Assembly: GCA_024403235.1 (NCBI GenBank)
Contig: JAKSSF010000009.1
Coordinates: 1 to 64,000, forward strand
DNA length: 64,000 nt
Source of the DNA: Lachnospiraceae bacterium
Lineage (GTDB): Bacteria > Bacillota > Clostridia > Lachnospirales > Lachnospiraceae
Reading direction: 5' to 3'
Of the stretch, positions 16,801-25,021 are shown piece by piece (position 1 is the first letter of the stretch; every line of letters begins with the position of its first letter). Made by a program: the position numbers and the translations under genes. Below the pieces are notes generated by a model that was not told where the DNA came from, ran no database searches, and saw only the letters and a list, made by a program, of their open reading frames with translations.

Positions 16801-17450
16801 CCTGCAAATATTTATTAGAGGATAAGCCTTTAGATGGATTTATCATGCGAGATATGGCCAGAGTAAAGAATCGTGGCCATGAAATCACTTTCCCGGAAAA
16901 GTTAGCGTATCTCAAATATTATGCAAAAAACTTGGAATATATGAAAGATGCAGAGGAAGGTTTACTGCAGGAATTCTTGCGGGAAATTGTATTGGAAAAA
17001 CAGATTTATCTGTCTTATCTGCAAATTTATGGCAACCGTTTTGCGGGCATGGAATTTTTATTGGATCGCACCATTATCGAGTATTCCGGTTTGCCTTCTT
17101 CCAGAGTCATCATTCATTACAGAAGAAATCATAAGCTGTCCAAGGACAGTATCTATGAGCATGAGGAAATGCAGCATATTTACGGCAATCTTTGGGCAAA
17201 GGATTTTGTGTTGTTTTATGGAGAAGATATTCAGTATTACATCACAGAGGCAGAGGAGAATAGAGAACAACTTACCCAAAGTGGTGTACTGACAAAGAGT
17301 ACGGAAGAGTTAAGAGAAAAAAATAGTCGCTATCAGCTCTTAAATGATATGGCACTGAGTTACCATTTGGAGGATATGGAAACCGCAGGAAAATTATTGG
17401 AGGAATATGTTTCCTTAGAATATCTTGCAGAGCAGATTTTGAAGCGATAG
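13896..17450 (+). CDS. Large repeat protein of unknown function (DUF5717-like)
   Basis: This 1184-aa protein matches, as I recall it, the DUF5717 family of Lachnospiraceae; no function is known to me. Residues about 20-115 look like a beta-sandwich (alternating hydrophobic strands with VNLGEVYEGSFTLY and YQLPYEVVV). A second beta-sandwich lies at about 205-295 (VEIRRNGWGY, NIAVSVRTEK). From about 305 to the end it is almost all helix, with short paired helices resembling a TPR or HEAT solenoid (LFRAHLLITQDKKREAKWIL, FVQYLVARGFYEKAFHVLQTM). No signal peptide or membrane helix is seen. AGAGGGGG lies seven bases before ATG 13896. It leads a four-gene cluster and is eight bases from the next gene. 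The shape suggests a scaffold. Confidence 0.7.
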   Translation: MRDWLVDEEIKEWTSTSDTVLFSCEEVQLEVNLGEVYEGSFTLYSKEETHFHGWVFVNGDRMECITPDLEGSQSIVYFRFLATDLEEAETFTGSFDIVTSLGEYQLPYEVVVKETLWISETMGQVKNLFHFTNLAKSNWEEAENFFFSQDFPKLLVGHDGEYLGLYQGLSRTRKSHNMETFLQQIRKKSPVSFALSKEQFDIEQVNQFEKQTVEIRRNGWGYTFLKVEVEGGFLSCDRALLENKDFENDTCTLTFYIQKEKLHKGRNLGKIILHSITGDLNIAVSVRTEKNRSPISMRERELRRLQSTLTKLYVDSRLKKIPTSKWRRDTEMLLEKMRELDDRNLDVKLFRAHLLITQDKKREAKWILDRSRQEVESRDSRIYEAYRCYLEALLGEEELPRETATNTLWDCYYAENGSWKIGWLLLYLSKELKRNPARKWEFTVELLRNGCTSPVIFLEALQMLNTNPTLLSKLEEVECNILRFGVLKGQLSRELIGVVQYLAGKEKNYKDYLFALLQDIYAIQDDVGILQSMLSLLIKGNKKGKRYFALYQDGVEAELRLTRLYEYYMLSIDKEKLEELPKVVLLYFSYENEPLPQYAAWLYRYVYEHKEELQDIYLHYIGKIERYVIKQLHSGAIDEDLGYLYEHVIVGSLLTEDNAKALTKVLFTYRFSCQDKQAERVIWLQERIQGENSTGLQKGVANLELIDPNYQILLESRDGRRYAPTQYKLEPYMDIASVVQQIGLWIQRNFAFDFYVCAVKEEWLLVNQRNGNRYDYLCKDERLEEREKRKIRIRLMHSYYEQEALEDLEELLTNCQYESVEAADRSEFVQYLVARGFYEKAFHVLQTMGSDKADPRVLAKVASRLLESGEVTPDDTLTSFVYKTFTQGKYDEEILRYLVQYKEGNTRQLRQIYKAAVDFEIDTYVLCERILTQILFTGAYIAEEVEIFKTYVTGGAKTKLEQAFLRQCACKYLLEDKPLDGFIMRDMARVKNRGHEITFPEKLAYLKYYAKNLEYMKDAEEGLLQEFLREIVLEKQIYLSYLQIYGNRFAGMEFLLDRTIIEYSGLPSSRVIIHYRRNHKLSKDSIYEHEEMQHIYGNLWAKDFVLFYGEDIQYYITEAEENREQLTQSGVLTKSTEELREKNSRYQLLNDMALSYHLEDMETAGKLLEEYVSLEYLAEQILKR

Positions 17451-17458
17451 GAGGCACT

Positions 17459-18763
17459 ATGCTATTTGGAAAAGAAGGGTTTCTAAAATGGAATATAGGG
17501 AAATATCTGGTTGGCTATGAGATTACCGAAAAAAAGGTTCAAATTAGTTATCTGCAAGTCGGAAAGGACACTCCGGAAACGGTTTCAACCACAGTAGGGA
17601 TAGAGGACTATGATATTCCCCTTGCTCTTTTTAAAGCCTATGGAGAGAGCCAGTGGTACTTTGGAAAAGAAGCCATAGAACGGGCAGAAACAGTGGGAGA
17701 AGGCGTCTTTTTAGAAAATCTCCTGGATTTAGCTACCAAGGAAGAACTGATCCCGGTAGAAAACGAAAGCTATAACGGAGTGGCTTTATTAGCCTTGTTT
17801 ATTCGAAGAAGCTTTTCCTATTTACCTTTCTTTTCGAAGGCGGATTCCATCGGAGGCATAACCTTTGTGCTTCCGGAATTGACGGAAGAGCGAATTCAGA
17901 GTATGCGTCAGGCACTGGATATTTTGAAGCTCCAGAATATGGAAGTCCGTTTTATTGGGAAGCAGGAAAGCTTTTATCATTACAATATGCATACGGACCC
18001 TGTACTTTGGAAAGACCGGGTATATTTATACGAAATGCAGGGCAATCAGCTGTCCAGTCTTTGCATGGAACAAAACCGTCGTACCAAGCCCATTGTAATC
18101 ACAGTTCAGAGTAAAGAATATCCCCCCTTTGTAGGAGAAATGGCTTTGGATGATAGAACCAAGGAGTGGTGGGATCAGGAATTTTTTAAACTTGCAAAAA
18201 CAGATTTGGAAGAAAAGGAAGCTTCCACTATTTATTTGATTGGAGATGGATTTGCCGGAAATTGGTATAGTCAATCTTTGCAGTATCTGTGTAACAATCG
18301 GAGGGTTTTTGCAGGAAATAATTTATACAGCAGAGGGGCTTGTTTCTTCTTACAGGATTTATCTGATACGGATAAGCAAAGGACTACCGTATTCTTGGGA
18401 GAAGATAAGGTGCTTGCCAATGTGGGAGTAGAAGTATCTGCGAAAGGCGAACCTTCTTATCTGTCTTTGATAGAGGGGGGACAAAGTTGGTATCACTGTA
18501 GTGGAAGCTTCCATCTTATTCTGTGGGAGAGCAACCGGTTGGTAATAAAAATCACACCCTTGGACGGAAAGGATGTCAGAGAAGTGGCAATGGTGCTTCG
18601 TGGCCTGCCGGCAGAAGAGAACAGGGGATGTAGAATTCATTTGCAGGTAAAGATGAAAAATAGGCGGGAGATGACAATTACAGTAGAAGATTTAGGTTTT
18701 GGTGATTATTTCCCTTCTACCAATCAAGTGTTTACGGAAAATTTCGAGTTATATTCGTCTTAA
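17459..18763 (+). CDS. Hsp70/actin-fold-like protein (DUF5716-like)
   Basis: This 434-aa protein matches the DUF5716 family as I recall it. Its layout follows the Hsp70/actin fold. VGYEITEKKVQISYL near residue 20 sits where Hsp70 has phosphate loop 1. Residues 131-175 (GGITFVLPELTEERIQSMR, then MEVRFIGKQESFYHY) parallel the Hsp70 stretch ending in NEPTAAALAY. Residues 258-300 (YLIGDGFAGNW, then AGNNLYSRGACFF) parallel its adenosine loop and NPDEAVAYGAA. Where Hsp70 has DLGGGT, this protein has YEMQGNQL, so ATP cleavage may be lost. The C-terminal 110 residues look like a beta-rich substrate-binding part. It is probably a client-binding or filament-like subunit of the cluster. AGGAGG precedes ATG 17459. 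Confidence 0.65.
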   Translation: MLFGKEGFLKWNIGKYLVGYEITEKKVQISYLQVGKDTPETVSTTVGIEDYDIPLALFKAYGESQWYFGKEAIERAETVGEGVFLENLLDLATKEELIPVENESYNGVALLALFIRRSFSYLPFFSKADSIGGITFVLPELTEERIQSMRQALDILKLQNMEVRFIGKQESFYHYNMHTDPVLWKDRVYLYEMQGNQLSSLCMEQNRRTKPIVITVQSKEYPPFVGEMALDDRTKEWWDQEFFKLAKTDLEEKEASTIYLIGDGFAGNWYSQSLQYLCNNRRVFAGNNLYSRGACFFLQDLSDTDKQRTTVFLGEDKVLANVGVEVSAKGEPSYLSLIEGGQSWYHCSGSFHLILWESNRLVIKITPLDGKDVREVAMVLRGLPAEENRGCRIHLQVKMKNRREMTITVEDLGFGDYFPSTNQVFTENFELYSS

Positions 18764-18797
18764 TACAAGTATTGATTTTTCAAAAAAGGAGAGTAAA

Positions 18798-19652
18798 ATG
18801 GCTCTTTTACTTACTGTAGGGAAACATGCAACTGTTCCCTTTGAACCGGAAAAAATGGGCATACAGATATATAGTCTGGAAGAATTGTGCTTTTATATTG
18901 GAGACCATGCCAGCCTAATGGGGTCTAGCTTTATGAGTCAGGAATTGATTCAGTGGATTTCAGAAGAATGTGGCTGTGAGGACTTAGGAAAAGAACTGAG
19001 TAAAAGCCTAAGCTATCAAAATAATTTAGCTTCCTTTGTTGGTAAAATCCTTGCCTATGTAGGATTTTATCCTAGGGAAAAGGCTGCAATGATTGAGACT
19101 GTGGTGGCAAAATATTCCAATATGGATCCTTTTCACAAGAGAAAAGCCAGAGCAGATGCTTTGTTGGAAAAAGAAAAATACACCATGGCCCAAAGAGAGT
19201 ATGGAGAGTTGTTAGAAATACTGCCACCCGGAGAAAAACTCTTGCAGGGAGAAGTGTATCAGTGCTTAGGCATTTGTATGGGCAGATTATTTTTCTTTGA
19301 AGGTGCTGCTGGGTACTTTAAAAGAGCTTATGAATTAACCGGCAAAGAGGAATGTAGGAGACAGTATTTATTCTGCATGCGTTATAGTATGACAGAAGAG
19401 CAGTTTTTGGATTTCCTGGAGAAAAATCCGGGTGCCTATGCAGAAGGAGTTGCTTTAGAAAATGAGTTGGATAATTTGAAGGGACAGTGGCAGGATACGG
19501 AAGGCTACTTGGAATTAAAAACCGGGCAACAAAAAAGAAATCAAGGGCGATTCCTGGAATATCAGGATTGGTATCTGGAAAAGCTGCAAAGCGAGCAAAA
19601 AGCGTATCGTCAAATGGTACACAGAGGTCGAACAGTAACGGAGGAAGCATAG
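18798..19652 (+). CDS. TPR-like protein of the DUF5717/DUF5716 cluster
   Basis: I do not recognise a named family. The 284-aa protein begins with a beta-rich segment (ALLLTVGKHATVPF), then helices. Residues about 125-200 look like two or three tetratricopeptide repeats: KYTMAQREYGELLEILP, LGICMGRLFFFEGAAGYF and KRAYELTGKEECRR. The C-terminal 60 residues are charged and probably coiled (QDWYLEKLQSEQKAYRQM). ATG 18798 follows AAAGGAG by seven bases; the longer frame from 18699 overlaps the previous gene and lacks such a site. No signal peptide or membrane segment. It lies 34 bases after the Hsp70-like gene and 4 bases before the next, so it is surely in the same transcript. Likely an adaptor between partners. 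Confidence 0.65.
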   Translation: MALLLTVGKHATVPFEPEKMGIQIYSLEELCFYIGDHASLMGSSFMSQELIQWISEECGCEDLGKELSKSLSYQNNLASFVGKILAYVGFYPREKAAMIETVVAKYSNMDPFHKRKARADALLEKEKYTMAQREYGELLEILPPGEKLLQGEVYQCLGICMGRLFFFEGAAGYFKRAYELTGKEECRRQYLFCMRYSMTEEQFLDFLEKNPGAYAEGVALENELDNLKGQWQDTEGYLELKTGQQKRNQGRFLEYQDWYLEKLQSEQKAYRQMVHRGRTVTEEA

Positions 19653-19656
19653 TAGG

Positions 19657-20868
19657 ATGGGCTTTTGGAAAGGATTATGGGAAAACTTTCAAAAGAGATT
19701 CATGGAAGAGGAAGCGCTGGAGTTGGATGCTGACATTGCTTCTATGGAAGAATGGGACTGGGAGACTCTTGTCAAGGACCGACATCTTTTGAAATTAAGT
19801 GATCCCTACGAGCGACAAAAATTTATACGAAGCTGCTTAGATCAAATGCAGGATAGTTCCAAAGAAGTGGAAAGCTTAACGGCCGAATACAATATGGTAA
19901 CGGCTTATCTGACGGATATGGAGGAACTGGAGGCTTTACCGGAGTCCGAAATGCAGGAGGTCCAGCATACTGCAAGAATTTTACTTTTGCGAGAAGAGGA
20001 ACATCGTTCCTTTGAAGAAAAGAAGAATCGTATCAGTGAGACTGAATTTCGACAAATGGCACAACTGGAAGATACTATGCCAAAGGCCTACCAGGATGTG
20101 AAGGAAGCAGAAAACTATCGGGATAAAATACGAGCGGATTTGTCAAAATTAGAAGGAGAAAAGCAGGGGTATCTGTACCAAAAAGAGGAATTGAGGCGTA
20201 CTATTGCCAATATTCGGGGTATGGTTTTAATTTGCTGTATGGCGGTGGCAGCTTGTATGGTAATGCTTTTGATTTTGCAGTTTGGTTTTGCCATGGATAC
20301 TACCTTGGGTTATATTTTAACAGCCGGTTGTGGCGCAGTGGCTCTGACCTTTTTATATGTAAATTATTTGGAAAACACCAAGGAATTCAGACGGGCAGAA
20401 TCCGGATTTAACAAGATTATTCTGTTAAAGAATACGGTCAATATTCGTTATGTGAATAACACCAACCTGTTAGAATACTTGTATTTAAAATATAAAATCA
20501 CTTCTGCCAAGGAATTGGAAAAAAAGTGGGATTTGTATCAGCAGGAAAAGGCAGACCGGGAAAGACGGTTACAGAATAGAGAAGAATTGGATTTTTATCA
20601 AAGAGAACTGTTGAAAATCTTACGGCGATACCGGCTTCATGATCCCACTATTTGGGCCCACAGGCCGGAAGCTTTGCTGGATCGTAAGGAAATGGTAGAA
20701 GTAAGACATAGCTATGTGATTCGCCGTCAAAAACTGCGTGCCCAGATGGACTATAACAGAAAACTGGCAAGTGAAGCCCAAAAGGAACTGAAACTGATGG
20801 CGGAGAATTATCCGGATTACACGAAAGAAATTTTGGACAGCTTGAAACACTATGATATTGGGGAATAG
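19657..20868 (+). CDS. Coiled-coil membrane protein closing the DUF5717/DUF5716 cluster
   Basis: No family is recognised. The 403-aa protein has an N-terminal charged helical region with long coiled-coil character (about 55-187; EEEHRSFEEKKNRISETEF), two membrane helices at about 188-210 and 217-238, and a second charged coiled region to the end (KADRERRLQNREELDFYQRE). With both ends helical and charged, it probably forms a hairpin in the membrane with both arms in the cytoplasm. ATG 19657 is four bases after the previous stop and 12 bases after GGAGG. It would anchor the soluble Hsp70-like and repeat proteins of the cluster to the membrane. Confidence 0.65.
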   Translation: MGFWKGLWENFQKRFMEEEALELDADIASMEEWDWETLVKDRHLLKLSDPYERQKFIRSCLDQMQDSSKEVESLTAEYNMVTAYLTDMEELEALPESEMQEVQHTARILLLREEEHRSFEEKKNRISETEFRQMAQLEDTMPKAYQDVKEAENYRDKIRADLSKLEGEKQGYLYQKEELRRTIANIRGMVLICCMAVAACMVMLLILQFGFAMDTTLGYILTAGCGAVALTFLYVNYLENTKEFRRAESGFNKIILLKNTVNIRYVNNTNLLEYLYLKYKITSAKELEKKWDLYQQEKADRERRLQNREELDFYQRELLKILRRYRLHDPTIWAHRPEALLDRKEMVEVRHSYVIRRQKLRAQMDYNRKLASEAQKELKLMAENYPDYTKEILDSLKHYDIGE

Positions 20869-20895
20869 ATATCCACTACTGGAAGAGGAAAGTAC

Positions 20896-20924
20896 TTGAC
20901 GAATTTTGCCCAATCTGCTAGGAT
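20896..20924 (+). promoter_or_regulatory. Predicted promoter of the amino-acid ABC transporter
   Basis: TTGACG (20896-20901), a 17-base spacer and TAGGAT (20919-20924), about 105 bases before the binding-protein start. Confidence 0.5.
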
Positions 20925-20980
20925 AAGAACGGTCGTTTTACTGTGCTAAACTGATAAAGAGGCAGAGTGAAAAAGAAAAA

Positions 20981-21012
20981 ATACTAAGATACATGACCAG
21001 AATTCTTAGTAT
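20981..21012 (+). repeat. Leader hairpin before the ABC binding-protein gene
   Basis: ATACTAAGA (20981-20989) and TCTTAGTAT (21004-21012) are perfect 9-bp arms around 14 bases. There is no T run, so it is not a terminator. It ends 16 bases before the ATG and could affect mRNA stability or translation. Confidence 0.45.
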
Positions 21013-21028
21013 AGAAATGAGGAATATT

Positions 21029-21901
21029 ATGAAAAAAGTGATTGCATTACTTAGCGTAATGGCTATGGTACTTGGCTTAACTGCATGTGGCAGCAGTCAG
21101 AGCGCTACAACAGAACCTGCAGCTGATGTAGAACCTGCAACAGAAGCAGAAGCAACAGATGTAGCAGCAGAACCTGCATTAGGAAGAACAACTTTTACAG
21201 TTGGCTTTGATGCAGAATTTCCACCATATGGTTATATGGATGACAACGGTGACTATGTAGGCTTTGACCTTGACCTTGCTCAGGAGGTTTGTAACAGACT
21301 TGGCTGGGAATTGGTAAAGAAACCTATTGACTGGGCTTCTAAAGACTTAGAGTTATCTCAGGGCTCTATCGATTGTATCTGGAATGGCTTCACTATCAAT
21401 GGTAGAGAAGATGACTATACTTGGTCAGTTCCTTATGTTAACAACCGTCAGGTATTTGTAGTAGCAGAAGATTCCGGTATTGCAGGAAGAGCTGATTTGG
21501 CTGGTAAGGTAGTTGGTGTGCAGGCAGATTCTTCTGCATTGGCAGCTTTGGAAGATGAAGAAAGCCAGGAAAACTTAGATTTAGCAGCTTCTTTCACTGA
21601 TTTGGTTCAGTATGCAGATTACAACACAGCATTTATGGATTTAGAGACCGGTGCTATTGATGCTTTAGCAGTAGATATCGGTGTTGCAAGCTATCAGGTA
21701 GCATCCAGAAATGGTGGCTATGTAATCTTAGATGAGGACTTATCTTCTGAACAGTATGCTATCGGCTTCTTATTAGGAGAAGATGAATTAAAGGATACTG
21801 TAGAAGCAACATTATTAGAAATGGTTGCAGATGGCACTTTTGCTAGTATCGTTGCAAATTATGAAGAGTTTAATATGGCAGGACTTGTTTGCTTAGAGTA
21901 A
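21029..21901 (+). CDS. Amino-acid ABC transporter substrate-binding lipoprotein
   Basis: This 290-aa protein captures a polar amino acid outside the cell and hands it to the permease encoded next. It has a basic, hydrophobic signal peptide ending in the lipobox LTAC (cysteine near residue 21), then an acidic linker rich in A, T and E. The SBP_bac_3 fold starts near residue 55 with FTVGFDAEFPPYGYMDDNGDYVGFD broken by normal family positions, and continues with WNGFTI, VGVQADSSA and LETGAIDALAVD. ATG 21029 follows GAGGA and begins the signal peptide; an upstream in-frame ATG would spoil it. The ligand cannot be fixed from sequence; glutamine, cystine or a basic amino acid are usual for this family. 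Confidence 0.9.
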   Translation: MKKVIALLSVMAMVLGLTACGSSQSATTEPAADVEPATEAEATDVAAEPALGRTTFTVGFDAEFPPYGYMDDNGDYVGFDLDLAQEVCNRLGWELVKKPIDWASKDLELSQGSIDCIWNGFTINGREDDYTWSVPYVNNRQVFVVAEDSGIAGRADLAGKVVGVQADSSALAALEDEESQENLDLAASFTDLVQYADYNTAFMDLETGAIDALAVDIGVASYQVASRNGGYVILDEDLSSEQYAIGFLLGEDELKDTVEATLLEMVADGTFASIVANYEEFNMAGLVCLE

Positions 21902-21916
21902 TTTAGAAAACGGCGA

Positions 21917-21946
21917 CAGGGACAGAGCATATCTGTCCCTGTTTTT
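21917..21946 (+). terminator. Intercistronic terminator between binding protein and permease
   Basis: CAGGGACAGA (21917-21926) pairs with TCTGTCCCTG (21932-21941) around five bases, followed by TTTTT. Placed inside an operon, it should let only some transcripts continue, giving more binding protein than membrane parts. Confidence 0.85.
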
Positions 21947-21974
21947 CTTCTAAAACGAAAAAAGGAGTTTTGAA

Positions 21975-22628
21975 ATGGCACTTTCAACAATGCTTTCCTT
22001 ATTGGGAAAGGGAATGATTACTTCGGTAGGTATTTTTCTTTTAACTTTATTATTTTCATTGCCCTTAGGGTTATTGGTATCCTTTGGAAGAATGTCTACC
22101 AATGTAATCCTGCGGACTTTTGTGAAGGTATATATAGCGGTAATGCGAGGTACCCCTTTGATGTTACAGCTGATTGTGGTATATTTTGCGCCTTACTATG
22201 TATTCCACTTAAAGACCTCTGCTTCTTTTCGTTTTATAGCAGTTATTATTGCATTCTCTATCAACTATGCGGCCTATTTTGGAGAAATTTATCGTTCCGG
22301 AATTGAATCCATTCCCCAGGGACAGCATGAGGCTGCAAAGGTGTTAGGCTATACCAAGGTACAGACCTTTTTCAAAATCATTTTACCCCAGGTAATCAAA
22401 CGGATTTTACCCCCTGTAACCAATGAAACCATTACCTTAGTCAAGGATACCTCCTTAGCCTTTGTTATTGCAGTGTCAGAAATGTTTACCATTGCAAAAC
22501 AAATCAGTGCCAAGGAAACCAGTGTAATGCCTTTAATGATTGCCGGAATTTTCTATTTCATCTTCAACTATGTGGTTGCTTTTGTGATGGAATACATAGA
22601 AAAGAGAATGCAGTATTTTAAGGGATAA
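21975..22628 (+). CDS. Amino-acid ABC transporter permease
   Basis: This 217-aa membrane protein forms the channel of the importer, probably as a homodimer. It has about five hydrophobic helices. The N-terminal helices include VGIFLLTLLFSLPLG and the family motif RGTPLMLQL near residue 58. The cytoplasmic EAA loop that docks the ATPase is present as GQHEAAKVLGYTKVQTFFKIILP near residues 115-138. AAAGGAG precedes ATG 21975. It follows the terminator-like hairpin after the binding-protein gene and precedes the ATPase gene by 55 bases. Confidence 0.93.
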   Translation: MALSTMLSLLGKGMITSVGIFLLTLLFSLPLGLLVSFGRMSTNVILRTFVKVYIAVMRGTPLMLQLIVVYFAPYYVFHLKTSASFRFIAVIIAFSINYAAYFGEIYRSGIESIPQGQHEAAKVLGYTKVQTFFKIILPQVIKRILPPVTNETITLVKDTSLAFVIAVSEMFTIAKQISAKETSVMPLMIAGIFYFIFNYVVAFVMEYIEKRMQYFKG

Positions 22629-22683
22629 TGGGAACGGATAGGAAATCCAAAAGGCTTTATAGAGCAATGAGAGGTTGTGTCGT

Positions 22684-23439
22684 ATGAATTTGTTAGAAAT
22701 GAAGCATGTAAAGAAAACCTTTGATGATTTGACCGTATTAAAGGATATTTCCTTGGAAGTAAAAGAGGGAGAAGTGGTTTCTGTGATTGGGCCTTCCGGC
22801 TCCGGGAAATCCACTCTGCTTCGTTGTGCTACCATGTTGGAAACCATGGATGCAGGAGAATTGTCTTATTTGGGACAAAAGGCAGCTTGGGATGAAAATG
22901 GGAAAAGTGTATATGCTACGAAAAAAGAATTGAGAGAAATTGGGAAAAATTTTGGTTTGGTATTTCAGAATTTTAATCTCTTTCCCCATTATTCTGTTTT
23001 GAAAAATATTATTGATGCCCCTATTAGTGTGGATCATGTATCAAAAGAAGAAGCTATAAAGCGGGCAGATGCTTTGTTAGAAAAACTGGGTCTTTCTGAT
23101 AAAAAGAATGCCTATCCTTACCAGCTTTCGGGAGGACAGCAGCAGCGTGTTTCCATTGCCAGAGCCCTTGCGTTACAGCCCAAGGTATTGTTCTTTGATG
23201 AACCTACTTCGGCCCTGGATCCGGAATTAACAGGAGAAGTGTTGAAGGTTATTAAAGAATTGGCCAAGGAACATATGACCATGATTATTGTTACCCATGA
23301 AATGCAGTTCGCAAAAGAAGTATCAGACAGAATTGTATTTATGGAGGGTGGTGTGATTGTAGAAGAAGGTACACCACAGCAGATTTTTGCATCAGAAAAT
23401 ATCAGAGTGAGAGAGTTTATTGGGAAATTTGTTGGTTGA
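22684..23439 (+). CDS. Amino-acid ABC transporter ATP-binding protein
   Basis: This 251-aa protein powers the importer. Walker A is GPSGSGKST near residue 36, the Q-loop is in [11 protein letters not shown], the ABC signature is LSGGQQQR, Walker B is [13 protein letters not shown], and the switch histidine is in VTHEM. This matches GlnQ/HisP-type polar amino acid ATPases. ATG 22684 is preceded by GAGAGG at nine bases; an in-frame TTG nine bases earlier is less likely. A strong terminator closes the operon at 23496-23530. Confidence 0.94.
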   Translation: MNLLEMKHVKKTFDDLTVLKDISLEVKEGEVVSVIGPSGSGKSTLLRCATMLETMDAGELSYLGQKAAWDENGKSVYATKKELREIGKNFGLVFQNFNLFPHYSVLKNIIDAPISVDHVSKEEAIKRADALLEKLGLSDKKNAYPYQLSGGQQQRVSIARALALQPKVLFFDEPTSALDPELTGEVLKVIKELAKEHMTMIIVTHEMQFAKEVSDRIVFMEGGVIVEEGTPQQIFASENIRVREFIGKFVG

Positions 23440-23495
23440 TTTTTGATAGAAAGCAATTTATAATCCTAACTATAGGGATTCACCTAGAAAGGACT

Positions 23496-23530
23496 GGGTA
23501 TTGGAGCCGTAGGCTTCAATACCCTTTTTG
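23496..23530 (+). terminator. Strong terminator between the ABC operon and purF
   Basis: Bases 23496-23508 pair with 23512-23524 in a 13-bp stem (one G-T) with a three-base loop, followed by TTTTTGTTTG. The purF start is only about 30 bases beyond, leaving almost no room for a separate promoter. Confidence 0.85.
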
Positions 23531-23560
23531 TTTGTTTCAGTGTAGCTGGAGGAGAAAAAA

Positions 23561-25000
23561 ATGGAGCAGATAGAACGGGATTTTGAAGAAAAGCCGGGAG
23601 AAGAGTGTGGCGTCTTTGGTGCTTATGATTTTGACAATGGAGATGTAGCCCACAGTATTTACTACGGTTTATTATCGTTGCAGCATAGAGGTCAGGAAAG
23701 CTGTGGTATTGCAGTTTCTGATACAGAAGGCCCCTGGGGAAAAGCATCTGTGCATAAAGAAATGGGACTGGTGAATGAAGGTTTTGATGCAGAAAAGATT
23801 CAGGCATTAAAAGGAAATATTGGGGTTGGTCATGTGCGGTATTCCACTGCCGGCAGTTCTACCAGAGAAAATGCCCAACCATTGGTAATCCATTATGTAA
23901 AAGGGGTTTTGGGTTTGGCCCATAACGGAAACTTAATCAATGCCCCGAAACTGCGAGAAGAACTGGCTTATACAGGGGCCATTTTCCAAACTACCATCGA
24001 TTCAGAAGTAATTGCGTATTATATTGCCAGAAAAAGACTACAGTCCAAATCCGTAGAGGAGGCAGTTGGTCGTGCCATGGAAAAAATACAGGGTGCGTAT
24101 TCCCTGATTGTAATGAGCCCAAGGAAACTGATTGGCGCCAGAGACCCTTATGGTTTCAGACCTTTGTGTATTGGGAAAAGAGGGAATACCTACTTCCTTG
24201 CTTCTGAAAGCTGTGCCTTAGATACCATTGGAGCAGAGTTTATCCGTAATGTAGAGCCGGGAGAGATTGTTACTATCTCCAAAGAAGAAGGGATTAAATC
24301 AGATAAAAGCCATTGTATTCCAAAAGAACAACATGGCAGATGTATTTTCGAATATATTTACTTTGCCAGACCGGATAGCCATATTGATGGGGTCAGTGTA
24401 TACCAATCCAGACTCTTGGCCGGAAAATATTTGGCCATGGATTCTCCCGTAGAGGCGGATGTGGTAGTAGGTGTTCCGGAATCCGGAAACTGTGCAGCTA
24501 TGGGATATGCGATGGAATCCGGCATTCCCTATGGAATGGCCTTTGTAAAAAATGCCTATGTAGGCAGAACCTTTATTAAACCGGGACAAAAGAACCGAGA
24601 GGACGCAGTAGGGATCAAGTTGAATGCTTTGCGGGAAGCCGTAGATGGAAAGCGTGTTATTATGATAGATGATTCTATCGTTCGTGGGACTACTTCAGAT
24701 AGAATTGTAAACTTGTTACGAGAGGCTGGAGCAACAGAAGTCCATATGCGTGTAAGCTCGCCGCCTTTCCTTTGGCCCTGTTATTTTGGTACCGATGTAC
24801 CGGCCAGGGAACAGTTAATTGCCTATCATCGAGACATTGAAGCAATCAGAAAGGTAATAGGAGCGGATTCTTTGGCCTATCTAAAAGAAGAAAGATTGTC
24901 GCAGTTGGTAGGGGGATTGGAGATTTGTAAAGGCTGCTTTACCGGGAGATATGCTATGGAGCCTCCTGTAGAGAATATTCGTGGAGAATTTGAAAAATAG
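23561..25000 (+). CDS. purF: Amidophosphoribosyltransferase (iron-sulfur type)
   Basis: This 479-aa enzyme makes phosphoribosylamine from PRPP and glutamine, the first committed step of purine synthesis. It has a propeptide ending before C16 (ECGVFG), which becomes the N-terminal catalytic cysteine after cleavage. The glutaminase domain includes GHVRYSTAG and LAHNGNL. The PRPP loop is VIMIDDSIVRGTTS near residue 365. Four cysteines stand where the B. subtilis enzyme binds its 4Fe-4S cluster: GRCIFEY, WPCYFGTD, and two in ICKGCFTGRY. The cluster-bearing type is oxygen-sensitive. GGAGGAG precedes ATG 23561. It sits just after the ABC-operon terminator and just before the trp leader. Confidence 0.96.
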   Translation: MEQIERDFEEKPGEECGVFGAYDFDNGDVAHSIYYGLLSLQHRGQESCGIAVSDTEGPWGKASVHKEMGLVNEGFDAEKIQALKGNIGVGHVRYSTAGSSTRENAQPLVIHYVKGVLGLAHNGNLINAPKLREELAYTGAIFQTTIDSEVIAYYIARKRLQSKSVEEAVGRAMEKIQGAYSLIVMSPRKLIGARDPYGFRPLCIGKRGNTYFLASESCALDTIGAEFIRNVEPGEIVTISKEEGIKSDKSHCIPKEQHGRCIFEYIYFARPDSHIDGVSVYQSRLLAGKYLAMDSPVEADVVVGVPESGNCAAMGYAMESGIPYGMAFVKNAYVGRTFIKPGQKNREDAVGIKLNALREAVDGKRVIMIDDSIVRGTTSDRIVNLLREAGATEVHMRVSSPPFLWPCYFGTDVPAREQLIAYHRDIEAIRKVIGADSLAYLKEERLSQLVGGLEICKGCFTGRYAMEPPVENIRGEFEK

Positions 25001-25021
25001 ATAGAAGTTTTCAAAAAAGAC

